From Selaginella moellendorffii (lineage: Eukaryota; Streptophyta; Lycopodiopsida; Selaginellales; Selaginellaceae): a stretch of DNA of 64,000 nucleotides. Positions within the stretch are counted from its first letter, which is position 1, and every line of letters begins with the position of its first letter. The notes below the pieces were generated by a model that saw nothing but the letters and a program-made list of their open reading frames with translations, ran no database searches and had not been told where the DNA came from. This document shows, in pieces, positions 35,143-45,573 of this stretch. Where the stretch lies: contig NW_003314313.1 in assembly GCF_000143415.4 (NCBI RefSeq), forward strand, positions 1,184,877-1,248,876. Direction: 5' to 3'. Made by a program: the position numbers and the translations under genes.

Positions 35143-35149
35143 CAAGCAC

Positions 35150-36325
35150 ATGGTGGGCAAGGACGGGCTCAAGGTGGACCATGAGAAGGTCCAAGCGATC
35201 CAGGATTGGGAGCAACCATCGAATGTACACGAGTTAAAAGCATTCTTGGGGCTATGCAACTATTATCGAAAGTTTATCAAACACTATTCGAGGGTAGCCC
35301 TACCCTTAATGGACCAAACGGGAAAAGGGAAGATGGTATGGACAGCAGAATGCGAGGTGGCATTTGTCCACCTCAAAGGGAAGTTGAGGAAGGCTCCTGT
35401 GTTGGCATTACCAAACTTTGGTATGGACTTTGAAGTAGAAATGGATGCTTTGGACTTTGCGTTAGGCACAGTTTTGAAGCAAGACAACCATCCAGTAGCG
35501 TTCTTCTCGAAGAAGTTAGACAAGGCTCAACAAAAGTGGCCTGCCCATTGTTTGCGGTGGTCAAGGCGCTCAAGGAGTGGTGACACTACCTTGGGAGACA
35601 CTTCAAGGTTACACAGACAATGTGGCAACGAAACACTTCTTATCACAGCCTGACCTGAGAGGGAAACAGGGTCGGTGGGCCAATGCTTTGGCTGAGTTTG
35701 ATTGCGAGGTTCTGTACAAGCCTGGGAAGAACAACATCGTGGCGGATGTGCTAAGTTGAAAAGCGAGCTTGAAGTTAGCAATATCCAGCGCGACAGAAAC
35801 CTTTTGGGATGATATGCGGACAGCATATGAGAACGATGGTCTAGCATATGAAGTGTTGCTGAGGAATCTGGAGGCACGGGAAGCTCACTAGAGAGGTGAG
35901 CTACCAACGGAAGAGAAAATGAGCTATACGAAACGCAATGGACTTATCTATTACAAGAAAACGAGGGTGTACGTTCCAGAAGGGGAACTAAGGAAGGTAG
36001 CCTTAGAAGAGTGTCATGACGGACCTCTTGCGGGACACGGTGGAGTACCCAAGACAATGGGCTTACTCAAGAGGAAGTATCACTGGCCAAATATAGTTAA
36101 GGATGTCCAAGACTATGTAAAGACATGTCCAACATGTCAGTAGGTCAAAGCCGTGACTAAGGCGAGTGGGGGCTTGTTACAAAGAATCCCAATTTCAGAT
36201 CGTCCGTGAAAATGTCTTATGATGGACTTCATCACGGGACTCCCCCAAGCGAGGGGTGGAGAGAACTCTCCTAGAACAGTATTGCACCAAGTTGAAATTT
36301 AGCACAGCTTATCACCCACAGACAG
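35150..36325 (+). pseudogene. A2 RT end, RNase H and integrase core (broken)
   Basis: RT thumb and connection ([17 protein letters not shown]), RNase H (EMDALDFALG, where A3 has [10 protein letters not shown], so the catalytic-type Asp context is altered) and integrase zinc module ([20 protein letters not shown]). The core is shortened: after ITGLPQ the sequence jumps to ENSPRTVLHQVEI, deleting the stretch with the second catalytic Asp. TAG at CQ|VKAV and AH|RGEL, and TGA at LS|KAS, replace CAG, CAG and CGA of A3. Confidence 0.88.
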
Positions 36326-36337
36326 GTATTGGGTATT

Positions 36338-39300
36338 TGTGAGACACAAAATCCCTATGGCCCAAAATGGAGCCAGAAAGGGTGCCACGTGGTAGTGGCC
36401 GAAGGACTTATGGAGGTTGTGAATGAGACTCCTCCAAGTGGTCGGAGGTGTGGTTAAGTGACTAAAGTAGAATGAAAAATTTAGTCGCTTACAACTTGGT
36501 ATCAGAGCTGTTCCTTAGTCCGACTCTTATTAGTGGCCAAGTATATCACTGCTTGTATTGGAATCGGAGGGTCCTAGATATGGACCTATCCTCGAGGAGT
36601 AGCATGTCGAAAAGACATGGCTCTCCACTCAAGTTCATGCATGAACTTGCGCACGATGTGGTGGATGGAAAAAGGGCCAGTAAGGGAACAACTTTGGGAT
36701 CATGGGAACAGTATAAAGGTTTCTTCATAGAGTTTAGGATGTGATCCAGATGAGCGTTTGACTTTGCAAACTAGCTAATGTAGTTGTGGTAAACAACTAT
36801 AGTTAGGATCACAGGAAAGATAAAGACTCCAAAACAATAAAGGAGTCACAAGATTATCCTCATATATTTGAAGTGGGTGCTCATGAATGTGAGACCAGAA
36901 GTAATGACCGCGGGAGGTCAAATACGGAAAAGGACACAAGTCCTTGAAATGGTAGCCGGAGCTACCTCTAATAAATGCTAGAACAACCCAAGGAGGTGGG
37001 GGTGTACTTAGAGGATGAGTTGGCATTCTTATCACATGGACAAGTGGTCCTAAGGGGCAAAGGTTAACCCCAAGAAAATCATCAAGTGTCAGAGTAACAC
37101 TTGCAAAGATTATCCTTGTGAGTAGGACATGAATACAAGAAGTGTATTCCAGTGAGTTGGGACCTCTAAGACTGAGACCTCGCACTTTGTTGGATTAGCA
37201 AAGTCCAAAATGCTGGATGACTCAAGCGGAGTCAGGGAATGGTCCTAAGGGATTGGTTGAAGCATTTAGACTGAGGTGTATGGTGCCCCATGAGGTATGG
37301 GGAGGATCATAAGATCCAAGTATGAGAACAGTAGGTATCTCATTAATGGCCGAATGTGCCATACTAAAGTTGTGGGAAAGATGTTCCCAGAAAAAAAAAA
37401 CAACTTTGGCCCAGAGTTGGGTACAAGCACTATGGTGCCGTGCTAACGGATAGTTAGCATGAGGAACAACTATATTGGTCTTGGCAAAGACCTAGACACT
37501 AATAAGTAGTGTCATAAGGGTAGGCTCGTGAGGCCGATGGTGTGGAGACACCAAATGTGCCAAGGTGTGATACCTTGAGGTTATGATGGTGGGTTCATAA
37601 AAACCCCTTGCCAAGGGAATCCCAACGGAAGTGGGAATGGCATAGCCTAAGCTGCAGAGCATGCAGTTGGAGTGTGGTGACGCAGATAATGATGGAGGTG
37701 TGGAAGCACCAGCAATGAGTTGTAGGACTTGACAACTATGAGGCAACTAAGCAAGAGGTGCAAAAATAATTGGTTAAACGAGTAGAAGGTAGCTACCCAA
37801 GCCTTCTTAATGGCATAAGGAAGTTGAATATACCCTTACGGGGGATAAGTTGTTTATGTTGCCATATAGTAAGTCAATGTCATGAAAGGAAATACTCATT
37901 GTCAAGGAAGCCGTCATTGGGACACCCGAACACTCTAGAACACCAGGAGGTGGTGTTTGATGTCGCGAGGGTAATAGATAAGGCCCGAGGGACTAAGTCC
38001 CTAGTGAATGATGGATAGAAGGTGCTATCCAAATGTCCAAGGTGGCGGAGACAGGAGAAGACTTTCTACTCAAATTGGACAAAGCCAAAAATGGAATTTT
38101 GGCAAGGCTAGCGATGGGTATGCAAAGGCCCATAAGCAACAATGTAATCTCGGTGTGTGGGATTATAGGGTGAGCATACCTGGATTGAGGAACCACTCCC
38201 TAGGCTATCGGATAGGTTCATCCCTAAGAATACTTGCTAAGGCATGATAGAAAGTGCAAAGCTATCCTCCTGGTCTGGAGGAGAATGACTGAAGGAAAGG
38301 TGTGAAGCCAAAAGCAAGAAGTAAGGGGGTAGAACCGAACCATAGGAATCGAAGGGCATAACCAAGGTTGGTTATCCCAGCTGGGAGTGGAGAATTAAGT
38401 GGGGGCTCGAGGGTGTTGCCGCTAGCAACCGTGATGCCATGGAGAGTCTAAAATATGGAATTGTCCATGTTAGACTATATGGTAATTGGAAAGCTTGCAA
38501 AAAAGGAAGCCTTATCAAGCTAAGGGATAGAGTTCCTTCAATGTTCCCAAAGATGATTTTAGGTAGCTTAGTACCTAGAAAGGCAAAGCGTAAATGGTTC
38601 AAGGAACGCGCGAAATCAGAGTGGCACAGCAGAAGCGTGGTCTTGAAGCTTGCCATGAGGCAAGGCTATCAAGGTTAGGGAAGTAGTTCCCGAGTGTTCA
38701 AAGAGAGGGCTTTGAAAGAAAGTCGATGATCAAGGGCTTTCACGCTTGTGCAGGAACCATGTTATAGTGGTCGGAGGACTTGCCAAAGCGAGATTGGCAA
38801 GTCAGGGGAATAAATACCCTAGTTGAAGGTGATAACTTCAAAAAGGGTGGGCCATGGGGCCAAGCATGGAGGAGTCCATGCATGATCACAGACTTGTCAA
38901 GTGAAAGGACTTGGCAGTGTGGAGGAACTAGGTTCCTAGGCTGTGATCTATAGCGCGCTTTGAGGATAAGTTGGTGCACCGGCGTGGGGAGTCACGCCAG
39001 GCATCCTGGGTGATGCCGTCCGTAGATGCATATACGGAGGTTGGGTTCGAGTCCCGACCCTCTAGTGCTTGGGTTCTAGTCCCAAATCGCTAAGGCGTGG
39101 TGATGGTTTGGAATATGAGGGCACTCATATTTCGGTGGTCATGGACTCTCAATGAGGAGATTGGCTTGGGCACACCGCCGAGCGAGGGATGCCCCGGAGT
39201 TGTGATACACGGTTAGATTGTTTAGAGTGAAAGCTCGGCATATCTAACTTGAACACTATGGTGCAAAGGGCACCAAGGACGTGGTGAATGAGATGGGGAC

Positions 39301-41984
39301 ACCCAGTCTTAGTTGCTATGGATCCTTGGCCGGAAGGGCTGGCTTGGGCGTACTGCCAAGTGTGGGGGATGCCCCTGGGGTCGTAGTTAACAAGTTAAAG
39401 GTCTGGAAGACCTAGTACATATTGGCAAACCTGTTAAGGTGCCGAGGTGAGATCACTAGGTGATCTTGTGGCTAAATAAGGATAAGGTCCTTGTTTGGGC
39501 TAAGGAATAAGGTTCCTAGTTCAAAGTGTTGATTTGAACTATTGATGATAGTGTGGCTTGGTCAAGGTGACCAAGTGGGAAAAGCACCTTAGGGAAATGA
39601 GCTATGTCATTGCGATGGCATAGTGTGTCCAAGGAAAGTAGTCTCTAAAGAGACCCATGGGAGGGTCACAAAGTTGGGCCGTGGATAGAGCCCACAGTAG
39701 AAGATGGTAAAGAGACTTACTAGGGGTGAACACCCTAGTCTTGGCAAAGCAGAGCCTTTGCTATGGAATCAAAAGAATACCTCAAGGAGGGAGGTAGAGA
39801 TTTGGTGTTGCTTGGTGCAACAATCAACGGATAGGAGCAAAAGATGAGTGGCCAAGAGAGGGCCGTGGAATCCCTTGGAAAGAATCCAAGTGACAAAGAT
39901 AGGCGAGGAACACTAATGTGTTGGACGCTAACAAATTGCGGGAAAGGAAGTGTGTTTCCAAGGATGGATTCTGAATTGCTTCGATTTGGCGAAAGTGGAA
40001 GCTCCAAGGGAGGGAGCGGTAAGGTAGCCAAATGATAGGGCCATAGACAGCCCTAGCACAAAGTATGATAAATGGAACTTGGTGCCCAAGGTGGCACGAA
40101 ATAAAAGAGAGGATGATGGTGCCCTCAAGTAAAGAACTTCCTAGGATGGGAAGTGGAGTTGCACAATAGGTGCAATGCAAAGTGTTGGAGACACCTAGGA
40201 AATTGACTTCCAGAAGTCAAAGAGTAAAAGTTCCAAGGTGCAAATGTTCAATAGATGGAAATTGAGACTACTCGAGATGGAATAGCGGGATTGACTTAGA
40301 GAAGGGTCTCTAAGAGGTTTAATGAGAACTAAACCAATAAAAGGAGAGAACCACTACTGTGGTCCAACCAGTCTCCAAGTTGGAGAGACTACCCTCCTTA
40401 GAGGATAGGCAAGGCATGGTGAGCCTTTGGTGTCAAACCATTGACGAATATGCAGAAGGCATGGTGAGCCTTCAATGTCAAACCATTGACAAATATTGGC
40501 TAGGTGCCAAGGATGGAAATGGTAACACATGCGGGTGTTACTTAATAAAATGGTTTACCGTTCGATGAAGCGAGCAATAAGCAAGGCTCCAAAAACGGAC
40601 CCAAAAAGGACCAACACATGACACGTGGAAGTGTCCGCGATGGAATCCGAGGCAGACCCGAGTTGGAGTCCAAGATGGAGTCCGAGATGGATCCGAGATG
40701 GACCCGAAGTGGAGTCCGAGATGGAGTCTGATATGGAGTCCGAGAAGGACCCGAGATGGAGTCCGAGATGGACTTGAGATGGAGTCCAAGGTGGACCCGA
40801 GATGGAGTCCGAGATGGACCCGAGATGGAGTCCGAGATGGAGCCTGAGATGGAACCGAGACCGGGACTGAGATTGAGACCGAGACTGAGACTGAGACCGA
40901 GACCGAGACCGACACCAAGACCGAGTCCAAGTCCGAGTCCGAGTCCGAGTCCGAATACTAATACAGGCAGTTGGGTGAAAGCCCAAAGCGATCGTCCCCT
41001 AGGGGGGGGGGGGGGGGGCTGCAGGGGGTTCCAAAAGTATAGTAGGGAGAGTGTGGGGGTTGGAGCCCAGTGGAGCTAGTTTGGCCAGGAAAGGCCAGTT
41101 TGGCCCAGGAAGGCCAGACCCAGTGTTGGGTGATGAGCTAACCACTGGGAAGTCCAAGACTAGAGTGAACACAGACCGACAAGCAGGGTAGCTTGGTGAA
41201 GTGTTCAAGAGCCGGCTCTAGTTCCCCCGAGAGATCGACTAGCCGATGCTCCCAGTCCAAGTGTGGGTGGCACTACCTTCTTGGATACCAGGCGTGGCTC
41301 AACGGAACCTCGCTCTAAGCCCATGGCTAGAGCACCCAAGGGCGGAAGGTGGGGAGAGTACCCAGGTGGCTCGCGTAAGGCCACGGTGTTCCGAAATATT
41401 TTCCCCAAAGGCCCAGACTGTGGAAAGGAAGAGGAGCAGTTCTCTGGAGTAGTGACCAAGGGCACAATCGTGTGGTGAGGATGTCCCAGAGGATCGTGGG
41501 ACTTAGTGGTCGGGCCTGTGGGCCTCGATCTAGTGGCAGTGTTGGCAAACACGGCCAGGGGCAGAAAGGGACTTGGTGGGGACTGACAGAGGGATATTGG
41601 GGAAGGGTATTCCCCTTGTCGGTGGGCATCCTAAGGATGCTAAGGAGTGGATCTGAGATGACCACTCATGGATGGTTTGCCTAGTCTTGAAGAGCCAAGA
41701 TTGTGATGCAAGTGGTATTCGACTACCAGTGTGGCAAAGGTGATTGGGCATGGCCTTAGCGTAACAGGCTGCCATGTTGGTGGTACCTTTGAGTGTCGGT
41801 CATAGGATCGGACACGTGGAGCACTTGGACCAAGTGCAAATGTTGAGTGGCATGGATGCCATTCTCAAGGCTAGCAAGTCCGAAGTCCTGAATTGGACTT
41901 ATGGAGGTTGTGAATGAGACTCCTCCAAGTGGTCGGAGGTGTGGTTAAGTGACTAAAGTAGAATGGAAAATTTAGTCGCTTACA
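36338..41984 (+). mobile_element. C-family element C2 with deleted LTRs
   Basis: Flanked by GTATT (36333-36337 and 41985-41989). The 5' LTR is reduced to 156 bp (36338-36493) by a large internal deletion. The primer site ACTTGGTATCAGAGCTG follows, then the non-coding interior (36494-40566) and a 5'-truncated 3' LTR (about 40567-41984). The interior is collinear with C1. The insertion lies at base 12 of intron 1 of A2, in the same sense as the host. Confidence 0.92.
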
Positions 41985-42024
41985 GTATTAAGTCAAGTTT
42001 GATGGCACTAACACTTCTTGACAG

Positions 42025-43092
42025 AGGGACAAATGGAAAGGGTGAATAGGAAGCTGGAGGATTATTTGTGATGCTATGTCTCGGGAGACCAGACCGATTG
42101 GGTAAGTCATTTGGGACTTGTGGAAATGTGTTATAACAACTCACCACAGTCGAGTATCGGGGTGAGTCCATGGGAAGTCATCAATGGGCGAGCTATTGAA
42201 GGTCTTGTGGAACTCGATGTGGCCGAGTATCATGAAGAGTTGCCCGTAGTGGAGGCATTCACGGAGGAAAAACTCAACATTTGGAATCTAGTGAGGGATT
42301 CTTTGGAACGGGCTCAACAAAGGCAAACCAAGTACGGGAACTAAAAGCGCTAGGATGTAGAGTTCCAAGTTGGAGAGAAAGTGTAAATGAATACCAAAAA
42401 CCTTAGGCTACCAAGTGGGATCAGCCAGAAGTTGACCCAAAGATAAAAATGTATGTATTCTTGTATGGAATTGATCTTGAGTTCCTTAAGTAGGTTCGCG
42501 GGGCTTTATGAGATTGAGGCACAGATCAGTAGAGTGGCTTACCATCTCCGACTTCCTCAAAAGATGGGGAAGATGCATCTAGTGTTCCACGTGAACTTAC
42601 TCAAGCTGTACTTTGAGGGTCTGCTTCGCAAGGACCAAGTAAGAAAGTTGACCCAAAGGTAAAAATGCATATATTCCTGTAAATGAAGTGATCTTGAGTT
42701 CCTTAAGTAGGTTCGTGGGGCCTTACGAGATTGAGGCACGAATCGGTAAAGTGGCTTACTGTCTCCGACTTCCTCGAGAGATGGGGAAGATGCACCCAGT
42801 GTTCCATGTGAACTTACTCAAGCCGTACTTTGAGGATCCGCTTCACAAGGACCAAGTAAGACCTTTACCTAAGGTTATCGAAGGGGAAGAGGAATACGAA
42901 GTCGAGGCCATCCTCAATGCGAACAAGAGCAAGCGACAAGGACGCGAGGTGAGAGAGTTCCATGTGAAGTGGAAAGGATTTCCACACTGCGAAGCAACAT
43001 GGGAACCGGAGGAGAACCTAGCGAACGCGCAAGATCTAGTGGGGGAATTTCTGCAAGGCAAAACTCTATGTACTTATGCAAAGTTCAATTAA
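42025..43092 (+). pseudogene. A2 integrase C-terminal part and chromodomain (broken)
   Basis: Continues A2 pol after intron 1: [37 protein letters not shown], then the C-terminal domain and, from about 42880, the chromodomain [14 protein letters not shown]...[22 protein letters not shown]. The chromodomain has the usual aromatic residues and would tether the integrase to modified histones. Several stops (TAA in N-KR-D and KV-MN). The segment around intron 2 is duplicated in tandem (period 216 bp from 42429). The first copy has lost its donor GT (AT at 42443); the second keeps it (42659). Confidence 0.88.
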
Positions 43093-43242
43093 AATATCAA
43101 TTTGTGAAGTTGAGTAATGGCGTATATTGGGACCCGAAGGTGCACCGAAGGTAAACTAATTAGCATGGGTTAGCTAGGTCGACCAGGCATAGAGAACTAC
43201 ACTTGACTCCCCGTGGGGATGTTGAATCCGTAGATGTATTTT

Positions 43243-43312
43243 ACTGAGGTTTGGTTCAAGTCTCAACCCCCTAGTAAAGCAAGGCTGGGTTCAAGTCCCA
43301 ACCCCATACTAG
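43243..43312 (+). other. Paired T-arm-like hairpins in the A2 3' region
   Basis: Two copies of GGTTCAAGTC[T/C]C(AACC) within stems. They correspond in order and position to the pair in the C interior and to about 45370-45425 in A3. Part of the 3' region shared by families A and C. Confidence 0.55.
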
Positions 43313-43479
43313 GGCGTGGTGGGGTGAAAGGTATAGGGAAACCTATATTCTGTTGTCATGGGCTCTTGGCTGGGGAGGCTAACTTAGGCACACCGCTAAG
43401 TGGAGGGATGCCCCCGAAGACATGGTCAACAAGTCGTAGGATAAAAAAGAGACGTTCCATGTGGGTATCAAACTTCTTC

Positions 43480-43739
43480 TATGGGTGGTGGAGTTGTAAG
43501 GAACCAACTCCCTAGTGTCGTAGGCTAAAGGATCCCCGGACGCATGACCGAAATGACAAAGAGTTCATCGGATGGGACCGAGTCAAAGATTGAGTCCAAG
43601 ACTGACTTTAAGACTGAGTTCGAGATAGAGTCTGGGATCGAGTTCGAGGCCGAATCGGAGACCGAGTTTGAGATAGAGTCCGAGATCCGAATCGGGTCTG
43701 AGACTGAGTTCGAGGTCGAGACCAAAGTCGAGTCCAAGA
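43480..43739 (+). repeat. Polypurine tract and partial 3' LTR of A2
   Basis: TATGGGTGGTGGAGT precedes the LTR start TGTAAGGAACC at 43495. The LTR is followed to the GAGTCCAAG-type minisatellite (43560-43739) and is then replaced by the small element TRIM1. Confidence 0.85.
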
Positions 43740-44158
43740 TATAAGCTCCTGAGTTTGGACTTCCCAGGAGGTCACCTAGCCCAGTACTATTCAAACCCAA
43801 GGACGCTTAACCCCAAATATCCCAAGACCCTTAACCGATTGGAAAAGGGGGTGCACTCTTGTTCATGGGCCCTTTCCCTCTATATTTGAACCCTTATGGA
43901 TCGTTCTCAAGTCGTTCCCTTTGGTTGCTTACAATCCACCACGCTTCCCTGCAAGTTCACGCCCTCGTGAACGGAAGCTGAGAGCCGCAGCTCTCCCGAG
44001 AGCCCCGCTCTCTTGACACCCTACCCCTCGGGTCGAGCCCAGCGGGAGCAAACTGGACCAGCCAGATGTCAATCAACATGTGGTGCGATTCCCCTAGCCA
44101 ACCAACAGAGTCGGACCCGAGACCCCTCTGATACCAAATGTAAGCTTCTGATTTTAGG
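43740..44158 (-). mobile_element. TRIM-like miniature LTR element
   Basis: A 194-bp LTR (43740-43933, plus strand TATAAGCTCCTG to GGTTGCTTACA) is followed rightward by about 200 bp of interior (43934-44138). The primer site TTTGGTATCAGAGG is read on the minus strand at 44138-44125, with a truncated second LTR (44139-44158). Purine-rich sequence (AGGGAAGCGTGGTGG, minus) precedes the LTR. No coding capacity. A second copy of its LTR is at 52290-52483. Confidence 0.7.
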
Positions 44159-44172
44159 CTCCGATACCAAAT

Positions 44173-45236
44173 TGTAAGCCACAAATTTTTCCTTTCCACT
44201 TTGCCAGCTTACCTCGCCTATCCGTCCAACACTGCCTTGGCTTTTGCTAAGTTCCCTCGCCAAGGTTCTCGCCTATGGTACCAGCTCCTACTTGGTTTCA
44301 GCTACTCACTGCACGAGCAACGGAGTGTTAGCCATCCTTCCATGGATTCCCAAATCACTCCCAATCCCCCTCCCCGGGTTAGACTGGACTTAAGGTTCGG
44401 CTACACTCCCCGCAAGCACAAGCAGCCAAGCACACCAAGCTTCCAGGTTCCTAACATCCCTTGGTACCACAAGACTTGATCATGGGACCCTCTAAATCCC
44501 AAGTCTTGAGTGCAACGCTTGCTTCGGGATGCCGGGGCGAAACACCGTGGCCTAGCGGCCCGGTATGGGTACCTCTCGCCCCCCACTTCCATCCCGAAGG
44601 AAGGCCCAAGCCCCTAGGAAGGGCGAGGACCAATGAGCCGCATGGTACTCAAGTGGGGCACCACTCCACATGAGCCGGGAGCACCGCAATCGGTTTCCCT
44701 TTCGGGAGTGGGAGCTGCTCTTGAGCACTTCCTTGGATGGCCCCTCCGGCACCAGCCAAGTCCATGCTCACTCCCACCCAAGGCCCCTCGGTCCCAGTCC
44801 CAACCTCAAGTTGGTTTGGAAGCCCAACTGGAGAGTCCCTTCAAAACTGGTTCCTGGACCTCACTATCCCTACTATACTTTTGGAACCCCCTGCAGCCCC
44901 CCCCCCCTGGGAGACGCACGCTTTGGGCTTTCACCCCTTGACCCGTATTAGTATTTGGACTTAGTCTCTGGCTCGATCTCGGACCCGATTTCGGATCCGA
45001 CTTCGGATTCGGGTTCGGACTCAATCACGGACTCGATCTCGGACCCGATCTCGGACCCGACCTCGGACTCGACCTCGGACTCGGTCTTGGACCCGATTTC
45101 GGATCTCGGACTCCGTCTCGAACTTGGTCTCGAACTCGGACTCGAACTCGGTCCCCGAGTCGGTCTCGGACTCGATTCCGGACTCTATCTCGAACTCGGT
45201 CCTAGAGTCGGTCTTGGACTCGACCCTCGACTTGTT
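44173..45236 (-). repeat. Family A LTR remnant
   Basis: From TGTAAGCCACAAATT (44173) through the TATA block (about 44873), a poly-C run (44897) and the minisatellite (44960-45230). On the minus strand a primer-like ATTTGGTATCGGAGCC follows at 44172 leftwards, so this LTR once also served as a 5' LTR of something further left. Confidence 0.8.
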
Positions 45237-45573
45237 GTCCATGTCTCCGGGGGCATCCCCCCACTTAGCGGTGTGCCTAAGTTAGCCTCCCCGGCCAAGA
45301 GCCCATGACAACGGAATATAGGTGTCCCTATATTCCTCACCTCACCACGCCCTAGTATAGGGTCGGGACTTGAACCCAGCCTTGCTTTACTAGGGGGTTC
45401 GGACTCGAACCCAACCTCCGTAGAATACGTCTACGGATTCGACATCCCCGCAGGGAGTCGGGCGTAGTGCCCTACGCCTGGTCGACCTATCCAACCCATG
45501 CTAATTAGCTTACCTTTGGCGCGCCTTCGGGTCCCAACATATGCCATTTGCTCAACTTTGCAAATTGATATTT

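Larger units (their letters stand above)
26544..35146 (+). mobile_element. L1-type LINE, degenerate, with a PLE nested in ORF2
   Basis: Plus-strand non-LTR retrotransposon. ORF1 with a CCHC knuckle is followed by ORF2 with an APE-type endonuclease, a reverse transcriptase and a C-terminal zinc-binding region. ORF2 is interrupted by a Penelope-like element at about 31360-33968 and resumes afterwards. The 3' end is a run of CCCTAAA-like units (35107-35142) that meets a truncated gypsy copy. Several stops and a tandem triplication show it is inactive. The exact 5' end and target duplication could not be fixed. Confidence 0.85.
35147..43739 (+). mobile_element. Ty3/gypsy chromovirus copy A2, 5'-truncated, with C2 inside
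   Basis: Plus-strand family A copy starting in the middle of RT (HMVGKDGLKVD) and running through RNase H, integrase, chromodomain, 3' untranslated region, polypurine tract and part of the 3' LTR (43495 onward). C2 (36338-41984) interrupts it inside intron 1. Many stops; dead. Confidence 0.92.

Noticed and set aside
35750-36205. TAG read as glutamine (altered genetic code)
   Set aside because: TAA and TGA also interrupt the same genes, Trp codons are converted too, and the A3 copy uses normal codons at these places.
41003-41022. Poly-G/poly-C runs as designed quadruplex elements
   Set aside because: They recur at the same LTR position but vary in length, as homopolymers do by slippage or sequencing error. 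No further evidence of function.
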